Shown here in pieces: positions 50,472 to 60,610 of a stretch of DNA of 64,000 nucleotides. A model generated the notes under the pieces. That model saw only the letters and a program-made list of their open reading frames with translations, was not told the DNA's origin and ran no database searches. A program made the translations under genes and the position numbers. The DNA is taken from contig NZ_JBDPGJ010000005.1 of the NCBI RefSeq assembly GCF_040839445.1, positions 1 to 64,000 of the forward strand, written 5' to 3'. The stretch's first letter is position 1. Each line of letters starts with the position of its first letter. This DNA comes from Aquibium pacificus (GTDB taxonomy: Bacteria > Pseudomonadota > Alphaproteobacteria > Rhizobiales > Rhizobiaceae).

Positions 50472-50839
50472 GATCTCTGCTCCCGGTTCGTTGCCTGATT
50501 CGCTGAATGCGCGGGAGTTCGATCCCGCCGGGCGGAAGGCGCAGTTGTCCCCGCCACCCTCACGCTCCCATGATCGGAGAGCCTGTTAACGGCGAACGCG
50601 GGTTTGGGCAACGCATCAACTGACATCTTCGCGCTGCAGGGAGGCTCAAGCTCGACCGGCGCTCCCCGCTGCGGGCCAAAACGGACCGGGCGTAAACGCT
50701 GTTAACATTTGTTATCCCCGGTCAATCCGGTTATCTCTGTTGAATTTGAAGCGGGTCAGTCTAGCATACGCGTGGGAGGAATGCTGGAGACCTGACGCGG
50801 GCCGGTCGCGATACCTGCCCGCATCGCAGAGGAACCACC
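50472..50839. promoter_or_regulatory. Upstream region of the glycogen operon
   Basis: This 368-bp gap between the epimerase and glgP becomes A/T-rich near its right end (about 50695-50755, gtaaacgctgttaacat then ttgttatcc), the likely promoter of the glg operon. No regulator box could be assigned. No small gene was found. Confidence 0.45.
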
Positions 50840-53329
50840 ATGGACCGGGCGACGACCATCGAACTCCCACCTGTCGTGCATGACAATGATCCGAAGGCGC
50901 TGGCCGCCGAGATCCTGAGCTGCCTCACCTATCGCGTCGGCAAGGATTCCTCCGTCGCCACGCAGTACGACTGGCTGACCGCCGCGATCAAGGTCGTGCG
51001 CGACCGCATCATCGAGCGCTGGATCGCTTCCACGAAGGAAGCCTACGAAAAGAAGCAGAAGCGCGTCTATTACCTTTCGATGGAGTTCCTCATCGGACGG
51101 CTGATGCGCGACGCCTTCTCCAATCTCGGCCTCATGGAAAACATGCGCGAGGCTCTCCAGAGCCTCAATGTCGACATCGACATGATCGCCGGCCTGGAGC
51201 CTGACGCCGCCCTCGGCAATGGCGGCCTCGGCCGGCTCGCCGCCTGCTTCATGGAAAGCATGGCCTCGGTCGACCTGGCCGCGCATGGATACGGTATCCG
51301 CTACGTCCACGGCCTCTTCCGCCAGGAGATCCAGGACGGCTGGCAGGTCGAGCTTCCCGAGACATGGCTCGACCACGGCAATCCCTGGGAGTTCGAGCGC
51401 CGCGAGCGTTCCTTCGAGATCGGCTTCGGCGGCACGGTGGAATCGATCACGTCGAAGGACGGCAGACTGGAACGGCACGTGTGGAAACCGCAGGAGCACG
51501 TGCTGGCGGTGGCCTACGACACCCCGGTCGTCGGCTGGCGCGGCCGCCGCGTCAACACGCTGCGCCTCTGGTCGGCGATGGCCGTCGACCCAATCCTTCT
51601 GGCCGCCTTCAACGCCGGCGATCACATCGGCGCGCTCAAGGAGGCCAATCAGGCCGCCTCGCTGACGCGGGTGCTCTACCCCGCCGACAGCCACCAGGCG
51701 GGCCAGGAACTGCGGCTGCGCCAGGAGTATTTCTTCTCCGCCGCGTCGCTGCAGGACATCCTCGAGCGCCATCTCAGCCAGTATGGCGAACTGCATTCGC
51801 TGCCGGACAAGGCCGCGATCCATCTCAACGACACGCACCCGGCGATCGCGATCGCCGAACTGATGCGCCTTCTGATGGACGTCCACGGCCATGACTTCGA
51901 CATGTCGTGGGACATCACCAAGCGCACCTTCGCCTATACCAACCACACGCTGCTGCCCGAGGCGCTGGAGAGCTGGCCCATTCCGGTCTTCGAGCGATTG
52001 TTGCCGCGCCACATGCAGATCATCTACGCGATCAACGCCGAGGTCCTCCTGGAGGCGCGCAGCTACCAGCGCTACAGCGACGAACAGATCAGCCGCATCT
52101 CGCTCATCAACGAGGGCGCCGAGCGCCGGGTGAGGATGGGCAATCTGGCCTTCGCAGGCTCTCATTCGGTCAATGGCGTTTCGGGACTGCACACGGAACT
52201 GATGAAGGAGACCGTGTTCTCGGACCTGCATAATCTCTATCCCGCCAGGATCAACAACAAGACCAACGGCATCACGCCGCGCCGCTGGCTGATGCAGTGC
52301 AATCCCGGATTGACCGGCCTCATCCGCGAGGCGATCGGCGACCGCTTCCTCGACGACACCGAGGCACTTTCGGAACTCGACCGTTTCGCCGACGACGCCG
52401 CCTTCCGGGAAAAGTTCGCCAGCGTGAAGCGCGAGAACAAGAACCGGCTGTCGAACTACATCGCCGAGCGGCTCAGCCTGCGCGTCGATCCGTCCGCCAT
52501 GTTCGACGTGCAGATCAAGCGCATCCACGAATACAAGCGCCAGCTCCTCAACATCATCGAGGCCGTGGCGCTCTACGACCAGATACGCTCGCACCCGGAA
52601 AAGGACTGGATGCCGCGGGTAAAATTCTTCGCGGGCAAGGCGGCGCCGAGCTATCACATCGCCAAGCTGATCATAAAGCTCGCCAACGACGTGGCGCGCG
52701 TCATCAACCGCGATCCGGCGGTGCGCGGACTTCTCAAGGTGGTCTTCGTGCCGAACTACAGCGTCTCGGTGGCCGAGACGATGGTCCCTGCCGCCGATCT
52801 TTCCGAGCAGATTTCGACGGCGGGTCTGGAGGCGTCGGGAACCGGCAACATGAAGTTTGCGCTCAACGGCGCGATCACCATCGGCACGCTCGACGGCGCC
52901 AACGTCGAGATCAGCGAATGCGTCGGCGCCGACAACATCGTCATCTTCGGGCTGACGGCCGAGGAGGTCGAGCGCAGGAAGCGCGAAGGCTATGTCCCGC
53001 GCGCCACGATCGAAAAGTCGCCGGAACTGGCGCAGGCGCTTTCCGCGATCTCCTCGGGCGTGTTCTCGCCGGATGACCCGGCCCGCTACCGCGACCTGAT
53101 CAACGGCATCTACGAGCGCGACTGGTTCATGGTCGCCGCCGATTTCGACGCCTATGCGGATGCGCAGCGCCGGGTCGACGACATCTGGCGCAACGCGCCC
53201 GACTGGTATGCCAAGGCGATCCGCAACACCGCGAACATGGCGTGGTTCTCATCGGACCGGACCATCCGCGAATATGCCCGCGACATCTGGGACGTTCATA
53301 CGGGCGAGGTTCTGTCCAGACAGGCTTGA
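50840..53329 (+). CDS. glgP: Glycogen phosphorylase
   Basis: This 829-residue family GT35 enzyme removes glucose-1-phosphate from glycogen. It has the active-site regions ALGNGGLGRLAACFMESMAS, IHLNDTHPAIAIAEL, NNKTNGITPRRWL, IHEYKRQLLN and the pyridoxal-phosphate lysine in EASGTGNMKFALNG. Length is normal for bacteria (about 815-830). It starts at ATG 50840 after AGAGGAACC. It is the first gene of the glycogen locus. Confidence 0.97.
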   Translation: MDRATTIELPPVVHDNDPKALAAEILSCLTYRVGKDSSVATQYDWLTAAIKVVRDRIIERWIASTKEAYEKKQKRVYYLSMEFLIGRLMRDAFSNLGLMENMREALQSLNVDIDMIAGLEPDAALGNGGLGRLAACFMESMASVDLAAHGYGIRYVHGLFRQEIQDGWQVELPETWLDHGNPWEFERRERSFEIGFGGTVESITSKDGRLERHVWKPQEHVLAVAYDTPVVGWRGRRVNTLRLWSAMAVDPILLAAFNAGDHIGALKEANQAASLTRVLYPADSHQAGQELRLRQEYFFSAASLQDILERHLSQYGELHSLPDKAAIHLNDTHPAIAIAELMRLLMDVHGHDFDMSWDITKRTFAYTNHTLLPEALESWPIPVFERLLPRHMQIIYAINAEVLLEARSYQRYSDEQISRISLINEGAERRVRMGNLAFAGSHSVNGVSGLHTELMKETVFSDLHNLYPARINNKTNGITPRRWLMQCNPGLTGLIREAIGDRFLDDTEALSELDRFADDAAFREKFASVKRENKNRLSNYIAERLSLRVDPSAMFDVQIKRIHEYKRQLLNIIEAVALYDQIRSHPEKDWMPRVKFFAGKAAPSYHIAKLIIKLANDVARVINRDPAVRGLLKVVFVPNYSVSVAETMVPAADLSEQISTAGLEASGTGNMKFALNGAITIGTLDGANVEISECVGADNIVIFGLTAEEVERRKREGYVPRATIEKSPELAQALSAISSGVFSPDDPARYRDLINGIYERDWFMVAADFDAYADAQRRVDDIWRNAPDWYAKAIRNTANMAWFSSDRTIREYARDIWDVHTGEVLSRQA

Positions 53330-53541
53330 GGCCGTGCGGGCGGCGGACCATCCGTCAGATCGCGCATCCGGACGCAGGCGACGCGCGTTCGCGGCGCCAG
53401 TGAAAACCCTTCCGCGCCCGCGAGTCCGTGGCCGCCACGACGGGCGGGGACGCAATTTGGCAATCTTGGCCCGTGACTTCTCCTCCCGTTGCGGCGATCA
53501 TGCGTGGAAATGATCCGCGAAAATTGGAGGGGGAGGAGACA

Positions 53542-54804
53542 TTGACGGAGAAACGCATCCAGCCGCTCGCTCGCGATGCGATGGCCTATGTGCTCGCGGG
53601 CGGGCGTGGCAGCCGTCTGAAGGAACTGACCGACGTGCGGGCGAAGCCTGCCGTCTATTTCGGCGGCAAGACGCGCATCATCGATTTCGCCCTGTCGAAT
53701 GCCCTCAACTCCGGCATCCGGCGCATCGGTGTGGCGACGCAATACAAGGCGCATTCCCTGATCCGCCACCTGCAGCGGGGATGGAACTTCTTCCGTCCCG
53801 AGCGCAATGAGAGCTTCGACATCCTGCCGGCCAGCCAGCGCGTGTCCGAGACGCAATGGTATGAGGGAACTGCGGACGCGGTCTATCAGAACATCGACAT
53901 CATCGAGGATTACGGCGTGGAGTTCATGGTCATCCTGGCCGGGGACCACATCTACAAGATGGACTACGAGTCCATGCTGCGCGAACATGTCGAGACCGGC
54001 GCCGACGTCACCGTCGGCTGCCTCGAGGTGCCGCGCATGGAGGCGACCGGTTTCGGCGTCATGCATGTCGACACCCAGGACCGGATCGTCTCCTTCGTCG
54101 AGAAGCCGGCGGACCCGCCCGGCATGCCCGACAAGCCGGATTTCGCGCTGGCATCGATGGGCATCTACGTGTTCCGGACCAGCTTCCTGATGGAGGAACT
54201 GCGCCGCGATGCCAGCCAGCCCGGCTCGAACCGCGACTTCGGCAAAGACATCATTCCGCACATCGTCGCCAACGGAAAGGCGGTGGCGCACCGCTTCTCG
54301 AAATCCTGCGTACGCTCGAACTTCGAGACCGAGTCCTATTGGCGCGACGTCGGCACGGTCGACGCCTACTGGGAAGCGAACATCGATCTGACCGACATCA
54401 CGCCCGAACTCGACCTCTACGACCGCGACTGGCCGATCTGGACCTATGCCGAGATCAAGCCGCCGGCGAAGTTCGTCCACGACGAGGAGGGCAGGCGCGG
54501 ATCGGCCGTCTCGTCGCTCGTGGCGGGCGACTGCATCATCTCGGGCGCGAAGCTGCGCAGGTCGCTGATCTTCACCGGAGCCCGGGTGAACTCGTTCTCC
54601 ATGCTCGACGAGGCGGTGGTGCTCCCGGACTGCTTCGTCGGCCGCAATGCGCGGCTGACGCGGGTCGTGATCGATCGCGGCGTGCGCATTCCCGAAGGGC
54701 TCGTGGTCGGCGAGGATCCCGACGTGGACGCGAGCCGCTTCCGCCGCACGGAAAGGGGCGTCTGCCTGATCACGCAGAAAATGATCGATCGGCTCGGCAC
54801 TTGA
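53542..54804 (+). CDS. glgC: Glucose-1-phosphate adenylyltransferase
   Basis: This 420-residue enzyme makes ADP-glucose from glucose-1-phosphate and ATP, the committed step of glycogen synthesis. The N-terminal nucleotide site is YVLAGGRGSRLKELTDVRAK, followed by KPAVYFGGKTRIIDFALSN, the effector and substrate loops, and a C-terminal left-handed beta-helix. It starts at TTG (53542) with a strong GGGAGGAG; the in-frame ATG at 53428 would add 38 unusual residues. Its TGA is followed immediately by the ATG of glgA. Confidence 0.96.
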   Translation: MTEKRIQPLARDAMAYVLAGGRGSRLKELTDVRAKPAVYFGGKTRIIDFALSNALNSGIRRIGVATQYKAHSLIRHLQRGWNFFRPERNESFDILPASQRVSETQWYEGTADAVYQNIDIIEDYGVEFMVILAGDHIYKMDYESMLREHVETGADVTVGCLEVPRMEATGFGVMHVDTQDRIVSFVEKPADPPGMPDKPDFALASMGIYVFRTSFLMEELRRDASQPGSNRDFGKDIIPHIVANGKAVAHRFSKSCVRSNFETESYWRDVGTVDAYWEANIDLTDITPELDLYDRDWPIWTYAEIKPPAKFVHDEEGRRGSAVSSLVAGDCIISGAKLRRSLIFTGARVNSFSMLDEAVVLPDCFVGRNARLTRVVIDRGVRIPEGLVVGEDPDVDASRFRRTERGVCLITQKMIDRLGT

Positions 54805-56238
54805 ATGCAGGTCCTCGCTGTCGCATCGGAAATCTTCCCGCTCGTGAAGACGGGCGGGCTGGCCGACGTGGCCGGCGCACTTCCGGGCGCGCTCGCGGCC
54901 CACGGGGTCACGGTCCGGACCCTCGTGCCCGGCTACCCCGCGGTCATGAAGGCGCTCGCACGGCATTCCGCGCCGGTCCGGCATTATGACGAACTCTTCG
55001 GGGGCGCCGCCTCGGTCGTCGCCGCCGAAGTGGAGGGGCTGAACCTTCTCGTCCTCGATGCGCCGCACCTCTTCGACCGTCCGGGGCTCTACGGCGACGG
55101 CGGCGACTACGACGACAACTGGCGCCGCTTCGCCGCGCTCGGCAAGGCCGGCGCCGACATCGCCGAGCACGGCGTGCCGCACTTCCGGCCCGATCTCGTC
55201 CATGCCCACGACTGGCAGGCGGCGATGACCCTGGTCTACATGCGCTACGGCAACGCGCATGCGGTTCCGTCCGTCATGACCATCCACAACCTGGCCTTCC
55301 AGGGACAGTTCGCCGGCTCGATCTTTCCATGGCTCGGCCTGCCCGATGCGGCGATGTCGATCCACGGCGTGGAGTACTACGGCGGCGTCGGGTTCCTGAA
55401 AGCGGGGATTCAGGCCGCGAGCGCGATCACGACCGTCAGTCCGACCTATGCGAAGGAGATCCGCACGCCGGAGTTCGGCATGGGGCTGGACGGGTTGCTG
55501 AACGGACGGGCCTCCGATCTCCACGGCATCGTCAACGGGATCGACACGACGATCTGGGACCCCGAGACCGATCCGCACCTGCCGTCGACCTACGGCCCCC
55601 GCTCACTGGTGAAGCGGCGGCGAAACCGCGCCGCGGTCGAGGCCAGGTTCGGTCTCGACGACGACGCCTCCCCGCTCTTTTGCGTCGTCAGCCGCATGAC
55701 CTGGCAGAAGGGCATCGACCTCCTGGTCGACGTGCTGGACGCTATCGTCGCCGCCGGCGCGAAGCTGGCTATCCTGGGCTCGGGCGATCACGCGATGGAA
55801 GGCGCGCTCCTGTCAGCGGCCGCGCGCCACAGGGGACGTTTCGGTATCGTCATCGGCTACGACGAGCCGCTCTCGCACCTCATGCAAGCCGGTTGCGACG
55901 GCATCCTCATCCCATCGCGTTTCGAGCCGTGCGGCCTGACGCAGCTTTACGGCCTGCGCTATGGCTGCGTCCCGATCGTGTCGCGCACCGGCGGGCTGGC
56001 CGACACGGTCATCGACGCCAACGAGGCCGCGGTCGCGGCCGGCGTGGCGACGGGGCTCCAGTTCTCGCCGATCGATGCATCATCCCTCTTGCGGGCGATC
56101 GAACGGGCGATTTTCCTCCATCGCGATCCGGGGGTGTGGACGTCGATGCAAAAGCAAGGGATGAAGGCGGACGTCTCCTGGGACCGCAGCGCCGGGCGTT
56201 ACGCGAGCCTCTACGAGACGCTCATTTCAGAAGAGTGA
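54805..56238 (+). CDS. glgA: Glycogen synthase (ADP-glucose)
   Basis: This 477-residue GT5 enzyme adds glucose from ADP-glucose to the alpha-1,4 chain. The N-terminal KTGGLADVAGALPGAL motif binds ADP-glucose; the C-terminal Rossmann domain has SRMTWQKGIDLLVD and PSRFEPCGLTQLYGLRYG, with the catalytic Glu in FEPC, and RTGGLADTV. Its ATG directly follows the stop of glgC (TGA ATG), a sign of translational coupling. Length matches the family. Confidence 0.97.
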   Translation: MQVLAVASEIFPLVKTGGLADVAGALPGALAAHGVTVRTLVPGYPAVMKALARHSAPVRHYDELFGGAASVVAAEVEGLNLLVLDAPHLFDRPGLYGDGGDYDDNWRRFAALGKAGADIAEHGVPHFRPDLVHAHDWQAAMTLVYMRYGNAHAVPSVMTIHNLAFQGQFAGSIFPWLGLPDAAMSIHGVEYYGGVGFLKAGIQAASAITTVSPTYAKEIRTPEFGMGLDGLLNGRASDLHGIVNGIDTTIWDPETDPHLPSTYGPRSLVKRRRNRAAVEARFGLDDDASPLFCVVSRMTWQKGIDLLVDVLDAIVAAGAKLAILGSGDHAMEGALLSAAARHRGRFGIVIGYDEPLSHLMQAGCDGILIPSRFEPCGLTQLYGLRYGCVPIVSRTGGLADTVIDANEAAVAAGVATGLQFSPIDASSLLRAIERAIFLHRDPGVWTSMQKQGMKADVSWDRSAGRYASLYETLISEE

Positions 56239-56241
56239 TTG

Positions 56242-57870
56242 ATGATCAGAACCGTTGCCACCACGCCCTATGACGACCAGAAGCCCGGCACATCGGGACT
56301 GCGCAAGAAAGTGCCCGTCTTCCAGCAGCCCAACTACGCCGAGAACTTCATCCAGTCGGTCTTCGACAGCCTCGAAGGCTTCAAGGGCAAGACGCTCGTG
56401 ATCGGCGGCGACGGGCGCTACTACAACCGGGAGGTCATCCAGACCGCGATCCGCATGGCCGCCGCGAACGGCTTCGGCCGCGCGATCGTCGGCAAAGGTG
56501 GCATCCTGTCCACGCCTGCTGCCTCCAACGTGATCCGCAAGCACGGCGCCTTCGGCGGGCTCGTGCTTTCGGCCAGCCACAATCCGGGCGGCCCGAACGA
56601 GGATTTCGGCATCAAGTACAATGTCGGCAATGGCGGCCCGGCGCCGGAGCGCATCACCGAAGCGGTGTTCGCCCGCTCGAAGGAGATCGACCGCTACCTG
56701 ATCAGCGACGGCGCCGACATCGACATCGACGAGGTCGGCGAGGGTTCCGTGGACGGAATGACGGTCGAGATCATCGATCCCGTCGCCGACTATGCCGCGC
56801 TGATGGAGACGCTGTTCGATTTCGCGGCGATCAGGGCCATGTTCCAGGGCGGGTTCCGCATGGCCTTCGACGCCATGCATGCCGTCACCGGACCCTACGC
56901 GAAGGACATTCTCGAGCGGCGTCTCGGCGCGCCAGGGGGCAGCGTCCGCAACTTCGTTCCGCTGCCGGATTTCGGCGGGCATCATCCGGACCCGAACCTC
57001 GTCCATGCGAAGGAACTCTACGACCTGATGATGTCGGCCGGCGCGCCCGATTTCGGCGCGGCCTCGGATGGCGACGGCGACCGCAACCTGATCATCGGCA
57101 AGGGCATCTTCGTCACGCCGTCGGACTCGCTCGCCATGCTCGCCGCCAACGCGCATCTGGCGCCGGGCTATGCAGGCGGCCTGGCCGGCATCGCGCGCTC
57201 GATGCCCACGAGTGCCGCCGCTGACCGCGTCGCGGAAAAACTCGGGATCGGCCTCTACGAGACGCCGACCGGCTGGAAGTTCTTCGGCAACCTGCTCGAC
57301 GCCGGCAAGGTGACGATCTGCGGCGAGGAAAGTGCCGGAACCGGTTCCGACCACGTCCGGGAAAAGGACGGGCTGTGGGCCGTGCTGCTGTGGCTCAACA
57401 TCCTTGCCGTGCGCCGGCAGAGCGTGAAGGAGATCGCCGCCGCCCACTGGGCGGAGTATGGCCGCAACTACTATGCCCGCCACGACTACGAGGCGGTGGA
57501 CACGGACGCGGCGAACCGGCTGATGGCCGAACTGCGCGGCAAGCTTGCCGACCTGCCGGGCATGGAGGTGAACGGCCTGACGATCGCCTTCGCCGACGAC
57601 TTCGAATACCGCGACCCCGTCGACCAGTCGGTCAGCCGGCACCAGGGTGTGCGCATCGGCTTCGAAGGGGGATCGCGCGTGGTCTTCCGGCTTTCGGGGA
57701 CCGGCACGTCGGGGGCCACGCTGCGCGTCTACCTGGAGCGCTATGAGAGCGGCCCCGGCCGTCTCGACCTCGCCACCTCCGACGCGCTCGCCGAACTCGT
57801 CGCCGCGGCTGACGAAATCGCCGGGATCGCGCGCCACACTGGCCGGACCGAACCGGACGTCGTCACCTGA
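56242..57870 (+). CDS. pgm: Phosphoglucomutase, alpha-D-glucose-specific
   Basis: This 542-residue phosphohexomutase interconverts glucose-1- and glucose-6-phosphate, feeding GlgC. It has the phosphoserine loop VLSASHNPGGPNEDFGIKYN, the metal site GAASDGDGDRN, the sugar loop CGEESAGTGSDH, and the C-terminal phosphate site LSGTGTSGATLRVYLE. It belongs to the eukaryote-like PGM group, usual in rhizobial glg operons. It begins at ATG 56242 three bases after the glgA stop; a TTG at 56239 is an alternative start. Confidence 0.96.
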   Translation: MIRTVATTPYDDQKPGTSGLRKKVPVFQQPNYAENFIQSVFDSLEGFKGKTLVIGGDGRYYNREVIQTAIRMAAANGFGRAIVGKGGILSTPAASNVIRKHGAFGGLVLSASHNPGGPNEDFGIKYNVGNGGPAPERITEAVFARSKEIDRYLISDGADIDIDEVGEGSVDGMTVEIIDPVADYAALMETLFDFAAIRAMFQGGFRMAFDAMHAVTGPYAKDILERRLGAPGGSVRNFVPLPDFGGHHPDPNLVHAKELYDLMMSAGAPDFGAASDGDGDRNLIIGKGIFVTPSDSLAMLAANAHLAPGYAGGLAGIARSMPTSAAADRVAEKLGIGLYETPTGWKFFGNLLDAGKVTICGEESAGTGSDHVREKDGLWAVLLWLNILAVRRQSVKEIAAAHWAEYGRNYYARHDYEAVDTDAANRLMAELRGKLADLPGMEVNGLTIAFADDFEYRDPVDQSVSRHQGVRIGFEGGSRVVFRLSGTGTSGATLRVYLERYESGPGRLDLATSDALAELVAAADEIAGIARHTGRTEPDVVT

Positions 57871-57875
57871 GCGCC

Positions 57876-59873
57876 ATGGCCGACCCGTTGACCGACGGAC
57901 GCGGAGCGGTAGCCGAGGCAGGCGGCGTACGTTTTTCAACCTGGTCGAGCTGCGCCGAGCGCATGTGGGTCTGCCTCTTCGACGAAAGCGGCGACCGCGA
58001 GACGCAACGCATCGAGATGCGGCGCGCCGAACACGGGGTGTTCGAGGCTTTTGTCGACGGCATCGGCCCCGGCGCGCGATACGGCTTGCGGACGGACGGC
58101 CGCTATGATCCCGAAAACGGCTTCTGGCACGATCCCGACAAGCTCCTGATGGATCCCTATGCGCTGGAAATCGACCGGCCCTACAGGCTCGATCCGCGCC
58201 TTTGTGCGAGAAGGGGGCAGGGCGGCGACACCGCCGGGCTCATGCCCAAGGCCACGGTTCCCGAACCCATGGCTCCCCTGGCCAGGACAGCCCCGCTGTT
58301 CCGCAACGGCGGGCTGATCTACGAGGCGTCGGTGCGCGGCCTGACCATGCTCCATCCGGACATCCCGCCGGAAATCCGTGGCACCGTCGCAGCCCTCGGT
58401 CATCCGGTGATCGTCGAACACCTGAAGAAGCTCGGCGTCGACGCGATCGAGCTGATGCCGGTCACGGCCTGGATAGACGACCTCCATCTCCCCGCCCTCG
58501 GTCTCTCCAACGTCTGGGGCTACAACCCGGTCTCCCTGATGGCGCTCGATCCGAGGCTGGCGCCCGGCGGCGTAGCGGAGCTTCGGCGTTCAGTGAAGAC
58601 GCTGCGCGAGGCCGGCATCGGCGTCATCCTCGATCTCGTCTTCAACCACACCGGCGAGAGCGACGTGAACGGTCCGACGCTCTGCTTCCGCGGCCTCGAC
58701 AACCTCGCCTACTACCGGCACCTGCCCGGCGATCCGGTCGTGCTTGCCAACGACACCGGCTGCGGAAACACGATCGCGACGCAGCACCCGGAAGTGCACC
58801 GGATGATCCTCGACACGCTGCGGCACTTCGTGACGAACTGCGGCGTCGACGGCTTCCGCTTCGACCTCGCCCCGGTCCTCGGACGCGACCACCGGGGCTT
58901 CGATCCCGCGGCCTTGTTCTTCCGCGAGATCGAGCAGGACGCGGTGCTGTCGGACCGGGTGCTGATCGCGGAACCGTGGGACATCGGCCCGGGCGGCTAC
59001 CACCTCGGCAATTTCCCCTCGCATTTCCTGGAGTGGAACGACCGGTTCCGCGACGACGTCAGGCGCTTCTGGCGCGGCGACGAGGCGACGCTGCCCGCCC
59101 TCGCGACCCGACTGGCGGGATCGTCGGACGTCTTCGGGCGCAACGGTCACGGCTACACGCGCAGCGTCAACTTCATCGCCGCGCACGACGGCATGACGCT
59201 CGCCGACCTCACTGCCTACGAGCACAAACACAACGAGGCGAATGGCGAACAAAACCGCGACGGGCATGACGAGAACCTGTCGTGGAACAACGGCATGGAA
59301 GGCGAGACCCGCGACGAAAAGGTGATCGCGGCGCGGGAGCGCGACGTTCGCGCGCTGCTCGCCACGCTGTTCATGTCGCGCGGGACCATCATGCTCACCG
59401 CCGGCGACGAGTTTGGGCGGACCCAGAAGGGCAACAACAACGCCTATGCCCAGGACAACGGCAACACCTGGCTGGACTGGAAGAACTGCAACCGCGACCT
59501 GGCGGCCTACGCCGCCGCCCTTGCGGGATTCCGCAAGACGTCGCGGATTTTGCACGAAACCGGCCTTCTTGCCGGCAAGCGCATCGAAGGTGCTTCGCAC
59601 CCCGACGTGGAATGGCTGGACCCGCGGGGAAGGCCCATGGAGGAGGCAAGCTGGAACGACGCGCGGAACCGTCGCCTGACGATGCTGCTTTCGGCCGGGG
59701 AGGCAGGCCGCGTCGCGATACTCGTCAACGGCGACAGGCGCCAGACCGTCTTCAACTTGCCCGCCGCGAACTGGCGGATCGTCGCCGCATCGTCGGGACA
59801 GGAACTGCGTCTTGAGGAAGAGACAGTCGCAATCGTGCCCGGCCGTTCCGTAATGGTTCTGGCCGAGCGCTGA
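57876..59873 (+). CDS. glgX: Glycogen debranching enzyme GlgX
   Basis: This is a 665-residue GH13 isoamylase-type enzyme that cuts alpha-1,6 bonds of phosphorylase-limited chains. It has an N-terminal CBM48-like domain (~1-130) and an alpha-amylase barrel with LDLVFNHTGES, GFRFDLAPVLGR (catalytic Asp), RVLIAEPWDIGPGGYHLG (catalytic Glu) and NFIAAHDGMTLADL, with a C-terminal all-beta domain. It starts 5 bp after pgm. It closes the locus, and no branching enzyme gene is present to make its substrate within the window. Confidence 0.95.
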   Translation: MADPLTDGRGAVAEAGGVRFSTWSSCAERMWVCLFDESGDRETQRIEMRRAEHGVFEAFVDGIGPGARYGLRTDGRYDPENGFWHDPDKLLMDPYALEIDRPYRLDPRLCARRGQGGDTAGLMPKATVPEPMAPLARTAPLFRNGGLIYEASVRGLTMLHPDIPPEIRGTVAALGHPVIVEHLKKLGVDAIELMPVTAWIDDLHLPALGLSNVWGYNPVSLMALDPRLAPGGVAELRRSVKTLREAGIGVILDLVFNHTGESDVNGPTLCFRGLDNLAYYRHLPGDPVVLANDTGCGNTIATQHPEVHRMILDTLRHFVTNCGVDGFRFDLAPVLGRDHRGFDPAALFFREIEQDAVLSDRVLIAEPWDIGPGGYHLGNFPSHFLEWNDRFRDDVRRFWRGDEATLPALATRLAGSSDVFGRNGHGYTRSVNFIAAHDGMTLADLTAYEHKHNEANGEQNRDGHDENLSWNNGMEGETRDEKVIAARERDVRALLATLFMSRGTIMLTAGDEFGRTQKGNNNAYAQDNGNTWLDWKNCNRDLAAYAAALAGFRKTSRILHETGLLAGKRIEGASHPDVEWLDPRGRPMEEASWNDARNRRLTMLLSAGEAGRVAILVNGDRRQTVFNLPAANWRIVAASSGQELRLEEETVAIVPGRSVMVLAER

Positions 59874-59883
59874 ACTGCGGAAT

Positions 59884-60243
59884 TCAGGCGCGCGCGCTTT
59901 CCAGATGCCGCTGGAGCATCCGAACGTTGCGGTTGTTCGCCTTGTAGAACACGTCGAACACCGAACCGAGGATCGGCACGCTGCCGACGACCGTGTCGAG
60001 CGCCACGTTCGCGATCATCCGTCCCACGACGTGCGACGGCGCGCCGATCCGTACCGCGTGGTAGACGATGTGGGCCGATACGAGGCCCGAGGCGACGTCG
60101 CCGACGCCGGGGAGGAGCCCGGCGACGGCGTCGAGACCGAAGCGGATGCCGGTGCCCGGTATCCGCCAGCGCGAATCGAGGTTTCGGGCGAGGTCGCCGA
60201 GTTCTGCGATGCGCCGGTCGACGTCGGATGCCGGTATGGCCAT
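59884..60243 (-). CDS. DUF4112 domain protein
   Basis: This is a 119-residue protein with the DUF4112 core: RIPGTGIRFGLDAVAGLLPG and VGDVASGLVSAHIVYHAVR, and the end VFYKANNRNVRMLQRHL. It has one or two hydrophobic stretches that could associate with membrane. The family is uncharacterised. Its ATG overlaps the TGA of the DUF982 gene by one base (TGATG), so the two are coupled. It converges on glgX with 10 bp between stops. Confidence 0.85.
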   Translation of the reverse strand: MAIPASDVDRRIAELGDLARNLDSRWRIPGTGIRFGLDAVAGLLPGVGDVASGLVSAHIVYHAVRIGAPSHVVGRMIANVALDTVVGSVPILGSVFDVFYKANNRNVRMLQRHLESARA

Positions 60244-60488
60244 CAATCGGCGACCAGCGCGATGCGGGATTCCGTCGCCGCGTAGAGGAACATCCGACGC
60301 GCGATATGGACGGACGCCTTGCCCTCTCCGGCGGCACGGCACGCCTCGCGCGCCGCGAAATACCACTTGCCCCTCAGGGGCGGCCACCGGTTTTCCAGTG
60401 TCTCGGCGGCCTCGATCGCCGTTCGCAGTTCCATGAGGCGCGCGGGCGTTCCGAGGACGATGCGGACGGGTTCGTGGAAATGGTCCAT
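60243..60488 (-). CDS. DUF982 domain protein
   Basis: This is an 81-residue protein with the DUF982 pattern: EPVRIVLGTPARLMELRTAI, then AAETLENRWPPLRGKW and the ACRAAGEGKASVHIARRMFL segment. DUF982 proteins are small, numerous in rhizobia, and of unknown role. It is coupled with the DUF4112 gene through TGATG. A separate promoter probably lies in the 122-bp gap upstream. Confidence 0.88.
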   Translation of the reverse strand: MDHFHEPVRIVLGTPARLMELRTAIEAAETLENRWPPLRGKWYFAAREACRAAGEGKASVHIARRMFLYAATESRIALVAD

Positions 60489-60610
60489 GCTGTTCCTGCC
60501 GGGATGCAATGTGGCAGCGCAGCAACGGCCGACGGCCTGAAATGTTCCATGGCGCAGGAAACATCGGCCGGGACGAGGGCCGCCGGGACATAGCGCTTCT
60601 GCCGTTCCCG

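Noticed and set aside
53330..53541. glgB remnant between glgP and glgC
   Set aside because: I looked for branching-enzyme motifs in all frames of this short gap and saw none; the 212 bp are too short to judge further.
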